Shown here: piece by piece, positions 1 to 12,839 of the stretch
Layout of the letters: each line of letters begins with the position of its first letter
How positions within the stretch are numbered: position 1 is the first letter of the stretch
Assembly (NCBI GenBank): GCA_032191485.1
Contig: JAVDOI010000004.1
Span: 25,752,270-25,816,269 of the forward strand
Length of the DNA: 64,000 bases
Reading direction: 5' to 3'
Source of the DNA: Leptoclinus maculatus
Taxonomy: Eukaryota; Chordata; Actinopteri; Perciformes; Stichaeidae
Program-made: the position numbers and the translations under genes
Notes under the pieces: model-generated
Seen by the model: the letters and a program-made list of their open reading frames with translations, nothing else
The model's database searches: none
What the model was told of the DNA's origin: nothing

Positions 1-934
1 TGTTCTCTCATAAAAGTCACACAGTCCTCAGCAAAAAGAAGAAATACATAACCCCACCTCCTTTTCTGACCTCCCCGCTAATAATTTATCTACAGTCCCT
101 ACATTGCGTTAAAATAATATGTGTCCTCACTTCAAATTGGAAAAGGAAGTAATCTAATTTCCCACCACACATGCACCAGTCTGACATTCTTAACCTACCA
201 TTAATTGGCAATAGAAAATGAATCGGGCCGTTCCCCTCTCTCTGTGTCCTCCCACTCTGGAGATGGGAGGAAACACAAAACACAGAAGTAAGGGCAGAGA
301 AGAGCGATGGCCCTCGTCTTTAATTTAATTGGGTCCTGTGTGGACGCAGTCACAGTTCCATGCAGCTCATTAAGCTCCACTATGGAAAAATAAATGTTCC
401 AATTCAAAGACTAACACAATAAAAACAAGATAGGATAATAAATAAACTGACATAATTTCCCCTGAGGAGACAGATCTGACTTCAAGGGAAGTAGGTTGTA
501 GTGCAGTCAGACAAACATGTAATAACGGGGAATAAGAAAAGATTATTCTCTTTAATTTCCTGCCTGCCAGCCAGCCGCTACACGCTGACAGAGTCGGTGA
601 TTGAGGAGGCTTTGATTGTAAACGGCTCCGAAGAGACACCGTGGCCTTTGTCACCTCGCTCAACTCACCAAGACGTCACCGCAGCAAGAGTGGGAGGATG
701 AAAAAAAGTTGTCTCATAAGAATGTTTAAGCTACTACAGCAGAGAGGCACTTACTGAAGATGCTGCTGTACTTTCTAATTAAATCTCGACAGAATCGTGA
801 CTTTGTTGAATCTCACACAATCTATGCAAAAGATATTAAGAGCTTTCATTGTATATTTTTATTCTGCATTCATGATTGATCAGCCATCTATTTGTGTGTG
901 TATATATGGATGTCTGCATGTGAATGTGTGCTTG

Positions 935-976
<42 letters not shown>

Positions 977-1923
977 GCTAGAGGGCTGACACCGTCACCA
1001 TGCTGCAATTAGCCAAAACAAGAGACAATGACATATTGAGTGCTGCTAGCACCTTCTGTTAGTCAGCCTGCAAATCCCTCTTCAGGCCATGGCTGCTGAC
1101 ACAACTACAGTGTCGTCCTGAACAGCATCACACACTCATCTCACGTTGAAGCAGGTCACACTGTAAGAAAACCAAGTTCTGAGTACATTCAACATTTAAG
1201 TGTTTGAAATGTACGTTTTCTTAAAACTATGCCGGCCAGTCTCATGCAGCATTCGCAGCTATATACATACGAAAAAGATAATGCGCCGTAGTTCGTAGAT
1301 ATGCCACGGAAATATTTGATCCACACAATCATGAACGAGGAAGTATGAAGACCGCAAAAGCCCACACAGGGCGGGGCAGTAGTGGAGGTGGATGGGTCCA
1401 ACAATCGATGATCTTTTAGCCAGAAGACCGCTGTTTGATCTCTGCGTGAAATGAGAAAAGGTCATTTTATTTGTCAGTGTAACTAGCATGCTTCATAACT
1501 AAGTATTCCTGTTGCCTAACCCTTACTAAGTTGTTTCCTGTGACAATGGAAGTGTATTTTAAAAGACTGTATTCATGTCACGAGCGCAAATTGACACGTG
1601 TTGCAGGCTTTCGTAACGCTCAAAAAATGAGGAGCAACTTTTCTTAAGATATCATACAAACCGCTGTATGACGATACATTGATCTAAGTAAAGTTATATA
1701 CAATGCATGATGGGAAGATACTACATAACTTCATTTCTGGTGCTGTAATTTCCAAATATATATATTTCAAATAACTTTCCTGGAAAGAAGTAAAAACTTT
1801 GGTCTGTGGTCACGTCATAAAACAAATAAAAAGATTTGATTAGGAACTAAAATGACTTGGTTAAGGAAACATCAGTGTTAGGGTTAAAATGATTACTATG
1901 AGGTCAGATGAACCAAACGCGCT
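1..1923. other. Gene-free AT-rich stretch
   Basis: No reading frame here has coding character, paired splice sites or a recognisable domain. Apart from a (TG)n run at 938-972 I see only AT-rich unique-looking DNA. Distal regulatory DNA for fstl3 or for a gene to the left of the window is possible but not shown. Confidence 0.6.
938..972. repeat. (TG)n microsatellite
   Basis: A 35-bp uninterrupted TG run. The cysteine/valine-rich open frame across it is a by-product of the repeat. Confidence 0.95.
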
Positions 1924-2577
1924 CACTCACTCCCTACTTGTGAAATACCTCGGCTTGGTCAGTGGCCCTACGCCTCAAACAAACTATGACGCTCTAGGTA
2001 TCCCCTCTTTTGGACGCGTCAGTGACGCGTAATCTCCAATCCCATTGCTCGTCATGGCAAGACCCGCCCTGCGTAGCTGCTTGATGCAGAGAAAATAGGT
2101 TTAGGTTAAGACCCTAACAAATCAGATTACCAGTAACTCGGTGAGCATGGACGCCTGGCAAATCCTAGCGCTTGAATGCTGCTGCACAGGGCGGCTCTTG
2201 CCAAGAAGAGGAGTGGGACTCATAATAAGTGTCGGCTCCTGCTTGTTACATGCATAGAGTCTTTTCAACAGTCTCCACTGTTAGTTAAGTGTGGAAGTTA
2301 CAAAACTAAGGTAAAATATGTCGCATACAGAGACACAAACAGCGGTCTGCTGGGTGAAAGTCCTGTGTTTCTTCGACCCTTCCAACCTCCACTGCCACCC
2401 GACTTACTCTGACCTTTTCTCTCTGTATAATACATTAGTAGCTCGGAGTGTCTCTATTAATGACGCATATGGGTTGAAAGCCTGGTGCGCTAAAGACGCT
2501 AAAGGTCTCAGTGCGTCGGTATCAGACGTCAAGGGGCACTGACCAAGCCTCAGTGTTTGACGAGTTGGGAGTAAGAA
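1924..2577. mobile_element. Inverted-repeat element, MITE-like
   Basis: The ends at about 1924-1969 and 2532-2577 are imperfect inverted complements of each other. The core GGCTTGGTCAGTG at 1952-1964 pairs with CACTGACCAAGCC at 2537-2549, and a weaker match runs outward over some 20 bp on each side. The interior has no transposase-like frame. This layout suits a non-autonomous DNA transposon about 0.65 kb long. I could not fix target-site duplications, so the outer limits are approximate and the family is not named. Confidence 0.55.
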
Positions 2578-2992
2578 CAGAATGAACATGATTGCATTCA
2601 AACTACAAGTGATATTTGTTTTAAATCCGGGCAGAGCCTGTATGATGGTGGCTATTCTGGCACGAACACATTCGTCACTCTTGTTTGTTCTAATCTAATC
2701 TAAACAGGAAAAACAACTGTAGCAAAGAAAGAGGCAGACAAACCCCCCCCCAAAAAAGCGGAAGTTGCGCAACACTTATAAATGGAACAAATTCTCATTA
2801 CCACGCTGTCGTCAAGCCTGCACCTTTATACCAACCCCGTGTGATGGAGTGTCTCATCACATGGGGAGAAAAGCTGTTTTCTTTTAGGAGCTCCTCTCTG
2901 AGACAAACGCTGGCTCTATCAAAGGAAAGGAAAGGAAGGTACAGAGGGGTAGAGGAAGTGGGTTGAAAATGAACAGAGGAGTCAACGAAGGC

Positions 2993-3032
2993 TGTGTGTG
3001 TGTGTGTGTGTCTCCCCCCCCCACACACACAC
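2993..3032. repeat. Opposed (TG)n / (AC)n microsatellite
   Basis: A (TG)n run is followed by a C-run and then an (AC)n run. The two halves are complementary and could fold into a hairpin. Confidence 0.9.
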
Positions 3033-3917
3033 ACTTGGAGCGAGACTTAATTTGACATATTTGTTGAAAAATGTTTGGCACAAACAGCAGGTCTACACGG
3101 CATTCAGCAAAATATAACGTAATGTAGTGAAACGGTCGCCCTTGATGTTGGTGTTAATATTTAATACACTCCTACTTCCTTTTAATTTGCTCCCAAAAAT
3201 TCTGTCAGCACTCGTGTTTTACATGTTTGAGATATTCTAATTGATGCAGTACAAAGTGGCACTCTGATGACTGCTCAAAGGGAAGCTACACAAATAAGAA
3301 ATCATTTTGTTATTCATACTTCAAGACTACAATAACTACATTTAAATGGGTGCGAATGCTCATCTTTGTTGCTTTATTTGCTTTTGTCATTTGTCTATCT
3401 CATGCAATAATGAACATCAATCATTGTAAATCATAAATGTTTACTATGCATGCATTACATTATAACAAAGCTGAGGTTATGCACAAAGTAGATTTAAATT
3501 GAATAAATAGTTTAGTTAATAATTGACCATGTTCAGTCACATGCTGTGTCAAGCCCCTCCTCTGCCCTTATCCTCTCATTACTCTCCAGGGCCCGGCCTT
3601 ATGTAGCGCCACACACATGCCTGGGGGTGAATGACATCATTCTCCCCAGAGACAAGCTCATCCTCTTCCTCCTCTTTCTCACAACACGGCAAACATCCAT
3701 TGATTAATTTTGACGCTCTTTGATTTTCACTCTTTCTGCGGCTAAATTGTCTCCACGCACACTCAGGAATAAAGTGTCATCCTGACATATAATATATTTT
3801 TAATCAAGAACACAGCAGCAGGGACAAAAACAACACGTCAACCATCTGACAGCTTGTTAGCGGATAAGAAACAAGCCCACGGATCTACAAAGGACATTCT
3901 GACAAACGTGGGACAAA

Positions 3918-3920
<3 letters not shown>
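3033..3920. other. Gene-free stretch
   Basis: AT-rich sequence without a supportable exon, repeat or RNA gene. Nothing recognised. Confidence 0.5.
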
Positions 3921-3953
<33 letters not shown>

Positions 3954-4056
3954 GTGTGGGGGGTCGTGACAAGTGTCATCTCATTATGGAGCGTGCCCTT
4001 TGTCTTTCACACATTTTAATCAGTCCACTCATGACACACACACACACACACACACA
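3921..4056. repeat. Opposed (TG)n and (CA)n pair
   Basis: A (GT)n run at 3921-3952 and a (CA)n run at about 4033-4056 lie about 80 bp apart in complementary orientation. The ORFs through them are repeat artefacts. Confidence 0.9.
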
Positions 4057-4277
4057 TAAAGTAATGGAGCTTCTGGTCTTACGTACTTGTGGTCTGGTGG
4101 AAACAGTCGGCGTCCATTCAGATTCACCCTCCCGACTAGTATGAATATTAACTTTGTCATTCATGAATATCAAAATTGATTTTAAATTCAGAGTACATGT
4201 TGAACTGCACCATGACGGACCTCAATTTTCTATGGAAGCCCATTCCCGCCACTGTGAGGAAAAAATAAAGATCCTGT

Positions 4278-4508
4278 TATCTCGAAATTTCGACTTAGTA
4301 TCTCGAAATTTCGACTTACTATCTCGAAATTTCGACTTAGTATCTCGAAATTTCGACTTAGTATCTCGAAATTTCGACTTACTATCTCGAAATTTCGACT
4401 TACTATCTCGAAATTTCGACTTACTATCTCGAAATTTCGACTTACTATCTCGAAATGTCGACTTAGTATCTCGAAATTTCGACTTACTATCTCGAAATTT
4501 CGACTTAG
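4278..4508. repeat. 21-bp tandem array, left arm
   Basis: About 11 copies of a 21-bp unit containing TCGAAATTTCGA. Most differences between units are a G/C swap in the linker (CTTAGTA or CTTACTA). Confidence 0.95.
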
Positions 4509-5217
4509 TATCTCATAATTATGACTTAGGATCTCATAATTATGACTTACTATCTCATAATTATGACTTAGCATCTCATTATTATGATATATATCTTATA
4601 ATAATGACTTAGTGACTGAGGGCGGGCGTAGCAGAGCAGGGTTACGGTTTAAGAAGGGACCCTGTTAACTGGCGACCTTCAGCCAAACTCAAATGAACAA
4701 CTTGACATATCTGTGTTCTTGGCTGGTTGAATTCTTAATTTTATGGGTTTGCTTTTCTTGTTGCCTCTGATGCGTTATTGTCCACATTGTGTATTTTTAC
4801 CTCATGACAACATCACAAACATCTGCCTCATTAATTTGCAGCTACAAAGATTTGTCTCGAAAACCAGCTGTATTCTAAACTGCTCCGTAGTACAGGTCAA
4901 CGGTCCACGGTAAACACGCAGTGTGGTCACAAGTTGATCTGGTTTCTCTCTGCTCTTAGGAGCTACTGCTGAATGTGTTTTACCTTGTTTTATTGTATGT
5001 CATTTTTTTTTTAAACTGCGCTACAGAGTTCTTCTACGTAACACATGTTTGCACAAAACAGGCTCCAAAGACGATTATGTGTTTGTTTGTTTTTATACCA
5101 ACTTTATTATTTCAAAGGAATTAGGGCAACTTGCTCCCTTCCTGTTTCAACACAAACAACAAGTGACGTTTCAAACGTGAGTGGACTCGTTTCCTCAAAA
5201 GACTCTCCAATGTCGAT

Positions 5218-5450
5218 AGTATGTCGAAATTTCGAGATAGTATGTCGAAATTTCGAGATAGTATGTCGAAATTTCGAGATACTAAGTCGAAATTTCGAGA
5301 TAGTAAGTCGAAATTTCGAGATAGTAAGTCGAAATTTCGAGATAGTAAGTCGAAATTTTGATATAGTAAGTCGAAATTTCGAGATAGTAAGTCGAAATTT
5401 CGAGATAGTAAGTCGAAATTTCGAGATACTAAGTCGAAATTTCGAGATAA
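5218..5450. repeat. 21-bp tandem array, right arm
   Basis: About 11 copies of the same unit as in the left arm, in reverse orientation. The innermost three carry TATGTCGAAA in place of TAAGTCGAAA. Confidence 0.95.
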
Positions 5451-5496
5451 CAGGATCTTTATTTTTTCCTCACAGTGGCGGGAATGGGCTTCCATA

Positions 5497-7361
5497 ATTT
5501 CCTGCATTTGAAAAAGGACATTTTGTAGAAACTGTGTGTGGATATCTAAATATGAGCCGATGAACAATCAGCTATATACGGAAGAGGATTAGTGCCACAT
5601 GTGAAAAATGTATTTTAGATTAACCTCAGAATTCTGACAATGACTGTCACAATATCAGATCTTCAATGACACGATTATCATGAGGAAAATAATTCACAAA
5701 AAGGATGTGAAAATATGAAAAAAGTTTAGAAAGGTTGAGAATTTGTAATCATAACTGTATTCAAAAGGTGCTTGATTATTGACACGATGATATCATATTT
5801 GTATTATTAACATGATATAAATATATCATTTTTGAAATATGGTTGTCGTCAATACAGGTATATTGCGACGTCCCTATTTCTGACTTAATTCTCAGAATTC
5901 TCAATTTAAACCAGAGATGTTTTCCATTCCAATACCTGAACCTGTGTATTGGCTGATGCCGAGTACTGATCCGATACTGGTGCGTTAAAAACAAAACAAA
6001 GTTTAACAAGTCATAACTCCCTCTCTAATACCTATTTCATATTGCTGTGAAAACACCTTCCTCAAACAACTGTATTTATTCAAGTTTCTCACCAAAATAT
6101 CATTTTAAAAGATTACTTTTGAACACATCATGGTAACATCTGAGCAACTCTATACTTTGAACTCACATTGTTCACATGTGGCCCTAATCCTCTTCTCAAA
6201 GCACGTCACCCACAAGAAAATATGAGTTTTCCCTCCAACCTACCTGTGACAAAACGCATAAACACACTATGTGATTTAAAAAAAAACTAAAAATACATAA
6301 AGAACCAGCTTGGCTTTCAGCGAGGCTCCAATGACCTTCAGCCAAAGGAAAAAGGGAGAGTTTATAATAGATTGCTTCACAATGGTTGTATTCACCGTCA
6401 CTGTAATGCTCCAGGTGTTCTCGGTAGGTGTTCAGATTACGCATTACGCCCAGGAAACACAAATGGCCCACATGTCCTTCCTATTGCCAAAAAATATTGA
6501 ATAGAGCAGCCCACTACATGTGTCCTCTCTGTGAGCAGTGAGTAATGTTTGGAGATGGAGGGGTGAAGAAGACCTTTTGTTTCATAACAGCTCACAGAGC
6601 ATGAGTGATGCCAGCTGAGCTACAGGGGCATGAGGTAGGTAGTGGTGAGTGACTATGTGTGTGTGTGTGTGTGTGTGTTTTTGTAACCTAACTATAAGGT
6701 AGTATGTGTGTATGCGTGGGCAGAAGTGTGGAAGGTGTGAGTGTATAGTGAATAGTGTGTGATGCGTGGGAGGTGCATGTGTGTCTTTCACGGACTGTAG
6801 GTAGAGACACACACATACTGGATCGTATTGGTTTCTATGTGCTCTCGTCACATGTTCCGTCCACGTATGTTTGACTTGTTATATCGTCCGCGCTTTATTC
6901 CCTCCCGGTAATCGTCAGTCTCCATTATTTACAGAAAATTAGTTTTTCTTCCTTTTTTCCTGCGACGAAGAGCTCTCCTGCCCACTCCCATTCTCCAACG
7001 TTAAACAGCTCATCTTTCTCCGCCACCTCCACCACTGCAGTTACATAAAAATAAAAAAACATTGAAAGGGGCAATTATCTGTGACTTCCAACAAGTTCAA
7101 CGATGAATACAAAATGTTTTCAGCAGAATGACTGAAGGACTTTGGTTCATACTGTACCGAGGACTTATAGCGATACACTATTTTTGAAAATCTTGTTAAA
7201 TTACCACTCAAGAAACTGGGTTTGGATTTTATTTTCAAGAGCACGAAGGCAGCTCCAAATGGATTTAATGAATATCTATTTTAAGCATATTGAATTTGGA
7301 GAAAAGAAGGAGCTACGACAGCATGTGAGGAGAAATAATTTGTAGATCTACTATTAACTTC
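5497..7361. other. Gene-free stretch
   Basis: No exon is supportable. Around 5920-5990 there is a short segment with alternating GAT/CCGATAC motifs similar in style to 55205-55380, possibly fragments of one dispersed repeat. A (TG)n run sits at 6655-6677. Confidence 0.45.
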
Positions 7362-7467
7362 CTTCAGAAACGATGCCAACTGAAAAAACGCAAGAAAATC
7401 CCAAACAAATACAACAAAGGAAATGTGCTGCAAATGTTTAGTCTTTAAATTGGCATCGTTTCTGAAG
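7362..7467. repeat. Perfect 18-bp inverted repeat
   Basis: CTTCAGAAACGATGCCAA at 7362-7379 has an exact reverse complement at 7450-7467, separated by 70 bp. It lies next to the GCTAAC-rich repeat that follows and may belong to the same element. Confidence 0.85.
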
Positions 7468-7564
7468 CTGTAGCACGTTTCTCCTTATGGAAATGTTTTG
7501 GGCCGGTGTAACGCGTTTTCCCCTCGTCGGCCAACGTAGTAGACAAATCTCTGAGGCTGTACTT

Positions 7565-7690
7565 GAACTAAATGCTAACGTCAACATGCTAACAGTGACA
7601 ACTAACCTGCTGATGCTACATTTAACATGTTCGCCTTTGCGTGCTAGCATGCTAACATTTGTTCATTATTTACTTTTGCAGGTAAACACC
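7565..7690. repeat. Dispersed repeat, GCTAACATGCTAAC family
   Basis: It shares an ordered set of motifs (CTAAATGCTAA, CATGCTAACAG, GCATGCTAACATTTG) with 26134-26335. The order and spacing are similar enough that both are probably copies of one dispersed family. Confidence 0.7.
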
Positions 7691-8159
7691 AAACAATTGT
7701 GCAAATTTAATTCGCACCGGAGCAAGAGCTCTTTGTGGGTATTATGTTGATAGAATAATATTCATGATAATACATTTAAATGTTACATAGTATACTATTT
7801 TTTATTTAAGCGGATGTTAAGCAGAGCCTTCACCCCGCCCGACTAACCGACCACAAACACCGCCTACACCAACGCTATATACTGATATATCTACAATAAT
7901 ATATTATCTCTAGGTGGGTTAATACAGAATTTGCTTCACAAATGTTCTGCAACACTCTCCACATATACACTAACTCCACATGATGGCCCACTGGAGAACT
8001 ATTGCTGTAAAGACCCGATGTGTGTAGGCTCTTACTTTACTAAGAGTGCTGTCAAGTATCAATCAAAATGATTTCCTATAGCAACCGTAACGCTTGCTTC
8101 TGTAGCCCAGTGAACATACTCCACTTCAAGAGGTGAGGCGCTTTCTGCTGCCGTTCATT

Positions 8160-8420
8160 AATACTGCATATCCTCCAGCATGGTGCCTCGACTCACTGTA
8201 AGTCGACACTAATGTTCATATTGACATTGAGCGGGGTCTTTAATGCTAAAGACCCATCTGCCCTTTTGCATATTTAAATATTTATGAAGCCAAGTCAGTC
8301 TTTTCTCAGCTACCATCATCCACAGTCGCTTGTTTAGCCTGGCGCTGTCAGGAAGCTGCTACCATATATGGCAGAGGGATTGATTTAATTCTCTGGAATG
8401 ATTCATTGCTGTTAGAGAGG
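8160..8420. other. AT-rich block with homeodomain-like motifs
   Basis: The block has TTTGCATATTTAAATATT, ATTGATTTAATT and GAATGATTCATTG and lacks simple repeats. Such composition is often seen in conserved developmental enhancers. No coding potential was seen. This is an inference from composition only. Confidence 0.2.
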
Positions 8421-8782
8421 TAGCCTATTACTCAGCTTGCTCGAACATGAGGCTGCAAACCCCCCCAAAAAAAACAGCAGCAGCAAATATCACGAGTTGT
8501 GATGCAGCGACAGCAACCAATAGCGGTATCGGTCCGTGCATACTTGACACATGAATGTGCCTGTTTTGATGCATTTGCTGCCTGAATGCAGTGAATCAGT
8601 GTCACATGGCTCCAAAATGGTCCCATGGCGCTGAATTGTGAAAGACGGAATCAAAACTTTCCCTCCTCTGTTTGGTTTTATTTACATGTTTCTGACAGCT
8701 TTCAGCGCAACAGCGGCAACAAATACACTTCAGTCATTTGTTTCCATGGTAACTGCTGCCAGCGTGAGCATCAGCTCTTGTG

Positions 8783-9372
<590 letters not shown>

Positions 9373-9418
9373 AGGATAGGAAGTTGGTGGAGATGTTTTT
9401 TTGTCAATGTTTGTTTAT

Positions 9419-9452
9419 TAGCTCTTTGAGCTCTTTGAGCTCTTTGAGCTCT
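9419..9452. repeat. 9-bp tandem repeat
   Basis: Almost four copies of GAGCTCTTT in a row, close to the end of the GA tract. Confidence 0.9.
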
Positions 9453-12400
9453 GAATTTTATAAGCCTAAAAAAAAGGCCCATGAAGGTGAAATAATATGC
9501 GTTTTTTTGACAATCGATAACATAGATTAGTTTCATATTTTCTGTTTGAGGCATTAGATCCTGCACAGAGGTGTGACGAGGAAAGGTCCGACAGCAATTT
9601 GCTCTACCATTTAAACAAAGCAAACACATAAGATGATGATGATGACGACAAAAGGCTGGAAACAAATACGCTTCAGCATAAAAAAAGGCTACAAAAGAAA
9701 AAGGAGCCAAAAACACGAGGCTTTAAGCAAATGACAAAACAAAAGCGTGTTTTCACACACGTGCGACTAATTGTGGAAAATAGAAAACAAAAGAAAACCT
9801 TGTTGCCTCTCAACTAAGATGTAATCTACACTTTAGTTTTTGGGGCACTTTGTCTCTGTGTGAAGGTGAGTTGAATCGCTGCTTCAGAGGCAAACAATGA
9901 TGACTTACTTATGCTGTGTGATGTGTTGTATCAAGAAGCTCTCTGCAGGCTCATGTTCCATCCTGAACAACGAAAGAGAGACACCGCTTGCGGTGCAATT
10001 TAAGGACAAACAACAAACGCGTTTGTTCAAATAGCCATAATGATGTTTTTCCATCAAACACGGTAGTAAACAGTACACACAGTAGAATGTATTTTGTAGA
10101 GGATATGTTTTTATAAACCCGTCAGCTATTATGTTTGCTGTTTCCTGCAGCGTACTTGAGGGGAAGATGTATTTCCTAAAGTACTGACATATAACTCTTT
10201 GGTGGTAAAATTGTGGAACGTAAGTGAGAATGACGCCTTCGCAGGAGACAGACTGTATTTGTCGGTGACTCATAGTCAGGATTGCACCTCGAGCTGACTC
10301 TGCTAGACCAGGGCTGCAGTCAAAGAGACTTCTTATGGGTTCCTAAGTGAGGGAAATGACCACAAGTGGCAGAATTTTGGTAAGGAAAGGTGCTTCGATG
10401 CTTTCTTTTTTCATCTCCTTCAGCCTCGAGTACATTCTCCTTTCCCAACGTTCTCAATGTTCTAGCTTCAAAAGGGTCCAAATTGGTTGCGATGTGTCTT
10501 ACAAAAGAATACAGAGCACATTGTGGATTATTTTATTCTCCATTGAAACTAGTATAGAAAGTAAAGTTTAAAAAAAAATAGCAGATAAGCACCTTTATAT
10601 TTCATTAGAATATCTCACTTTTTCAAGGAGTTGAAAAAAAAATCCTAATAAAGCAACAAAAAGGCTTAATACATGTTTAACAATAACATAATAGGTAAGT
10701 TAGTTTAACTTAATATATGTGTTGTTATGCTTTTATAAACAATTGTAAAAATAACTCAGAATTTGTCTTATAAGCACTTAAGTGCTTATAAATGTCTTAT
10801 AATCTAACAATATACCTGTTAACGATGCTATTTCTAACACTTATATAGTCTTACTAACACATACTATTGACAACGTAAACATCTTGAAGGCCATATTACC
10901 TGTTGATTAATAATTAACTAACCTTAATATAAAGTCTTACCAGTTATTTGGTGCTGATTCAAATCAAAGGTTTGTATTGTTGTTGAGCAAATATCTGATG
11001 AAGTGTATTTCAGTCAGTGCTGGGAAAGAGTTAGGCTTCTCTTCTAACGAATACACTTTCTGTGTTTGACTTTTGAGACTTTTCCCCTTCGCCACATTAC
11101 ATAACTTTTCATTGCGACTGATGCACCAGGAATCCAGGAAACGGATAGTGGCTACAGTCGGTAGTGGCTGCCTGTAAGTGAGACACATCCAGTTGAAAAC
11201 CAATTAGCAGTAGAGATGTGGCAGCTTTAAATGAGGTCTGACAAACACTGTCTGTATAAGGCAGCTCTCAAGGCAAGAGAAGGCAACGTGATTGACGTCT
11301 AAAGACAGCAGATGGTTGCTGGAACGTCGGTTGTAATCTGACAGACAGTTTGTAGACCAATATGGCGACGTTAGGGAGATCAGGACAGAGTTGGGATTCA
11401 AACTTTACAGAAGATTTGATCAGATAAAAGTGTTTGATGTTGCTTTTGAGTCTTTGCTTTGTTTAACTTGTGGTGAATTTAGAAAGTAAGGTTGACAAAA
11501 CTGATCATTTTGTTTGGTTTTTAATTAATTCAGACAGGAAAACTAGTATTCTATCACACAGAATAAGAAATCCGATCAGAGTTCAATTCAATTAAAAAAT
11601 CTCTAAAGCCGAATACCATAAAGGAGCGATCAATACTAACCGGCTGTGGTCAAATAGTGTTTTTTCTCAGGAAGGTTCCTAACTGAGTGCAAAGACTTAG
11701 CATTATCTAAGTAGCAGCCACGATAAGAGCTGGTCGAATTCTCTAAATACTAAAGAACATACAATGCTTCCTTTCTTATCTCCTTTAGGACACACTGGAC
11801 CATCATTTACAAACGGAAAGGATGCTGTCCCACAATGCCTTGCAACATTCCTAGCAACATTCAAAGCGACTCACCATTCGACCCACCTGTTGCTGTTTTA
11901 TTGTACATTATGGATCAATTAAAAGCATCTTTCTCAGGAGGCGTGAGTCTGTTTTGGACAGGAAACTTTTACTTGAATTGGACATCGTCGAGTTTGTCAC
12001 TGTACTCACTGTTTCTATGTTATATATAGAGTTGCTTAATTTAAGTGCAGTCACATTCTCTGAGTAACGCGGTTGTCTTTTCCGGAAGTCTATTTGAATC
12101 CTCCATCTCCTTGTGGTTATAGGAAAAGTTACGGGACATAACCAATTGACAATTAGCTACTACTCCTCACACAAGTGCTAACTTCTGCAACGCGCAGGTC
12201 AAACATGACCCTCTCTGCCCGCAATCAGCAGCAAGATCATCGTCCTCACTGTGCAAAGCACTCACAGACATTTATCAGAAATAATTCACATAAACAGACC
12301 ACATGGCATTTTGAATTGAGCGTAAAAGCAGTAATTAGATTAGCAGTAAAAAAAAAAAAAAAAAAAAATACTAAAAAGTGATGACACGCCATGAGACTCG

Positions 12401-12839
12401 ATACACAGGAAACTTTTTCCAGGAAACATATCTGGCATTTCCTGCATCCCCCGCACTCAGCAGTGCATCACCACTTAACACAGTTAAGGAAATTACCCGT
12501 TAAAATATTGTAATGAGGGTACCACAACTATTGACTGAGGCAGTTCCAGTCATCAGCCATGAAACGGCAAATTAGATACTTTCATCTCCCCGTATGACAG
12601 TAATTTGACACAGACTATATTTGTTGTCCAATATGTTGGCTATGTATCAATGTTAATACTAAATAGTGGCATCGGCAGCAATTACTGCTTTCTTTCTTCC
12701 ACAATTACTTGACTTTCAACCGAGAAACTCTTCCAGAGACAATACTAATGTGTATTTCATCATATTATAGACCTATGGTGTTAAGTCTGGAGACTCCGGG
12801 GTCATGAAAGTTGAATGAAAACACTTGAGAGCTTGTTCG
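9453..12839. other. Gene-free stretch
   Basis: AT-rich DNA. The longest open frame (122 codons, minus strand, 9905-10273) has no recognisable domain or supporting splice structure. A poly-A run lies at about 12350-12368. No other feature is supportable. Confidence 0.5.

Larger units (their letters stand above)
4231..5496. mobile_element. Foldback element with tandem-repeat arms
   Basis: The first ~48 bp (from TATGGAAGCCCATTCCCGCC at 4231) reappear as the reverse complement at the right end (to 5496). Inside each arm lies an array of about eleven 21-bp units, each holding the palindrome TCGAAATTTCGA. The left array (4278-4508) continues into three or four diverged units with TCATAATTATGA. The right array spans about 5218-5450 in opposite orientation. 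The arms enclose roughly 600 bp with no transposase frame. A TA dinucleotide borders both ends, as expected for insertion at TA, although the end itself makes this ambiguous. The long ORFs with SRNFDLV/SRNFEIV heptads are translations of the 21-mer and not genes. Confidence 0.85.

Noticed and set aside
4154..5567. ORFs of 114-152 codons with heptads SRNFDLV / SRNFEIV
   Set aside because: The 21-bp repeat is a multiple of three and lacks stops, so it gives heptad proteins in several frames and on both strands. No gene features around them.
9905..10273. 122-codon minus-strand ORF
   Set aside because: No recognisable domain, no splice partners, composition like the AT-rich surroundings.
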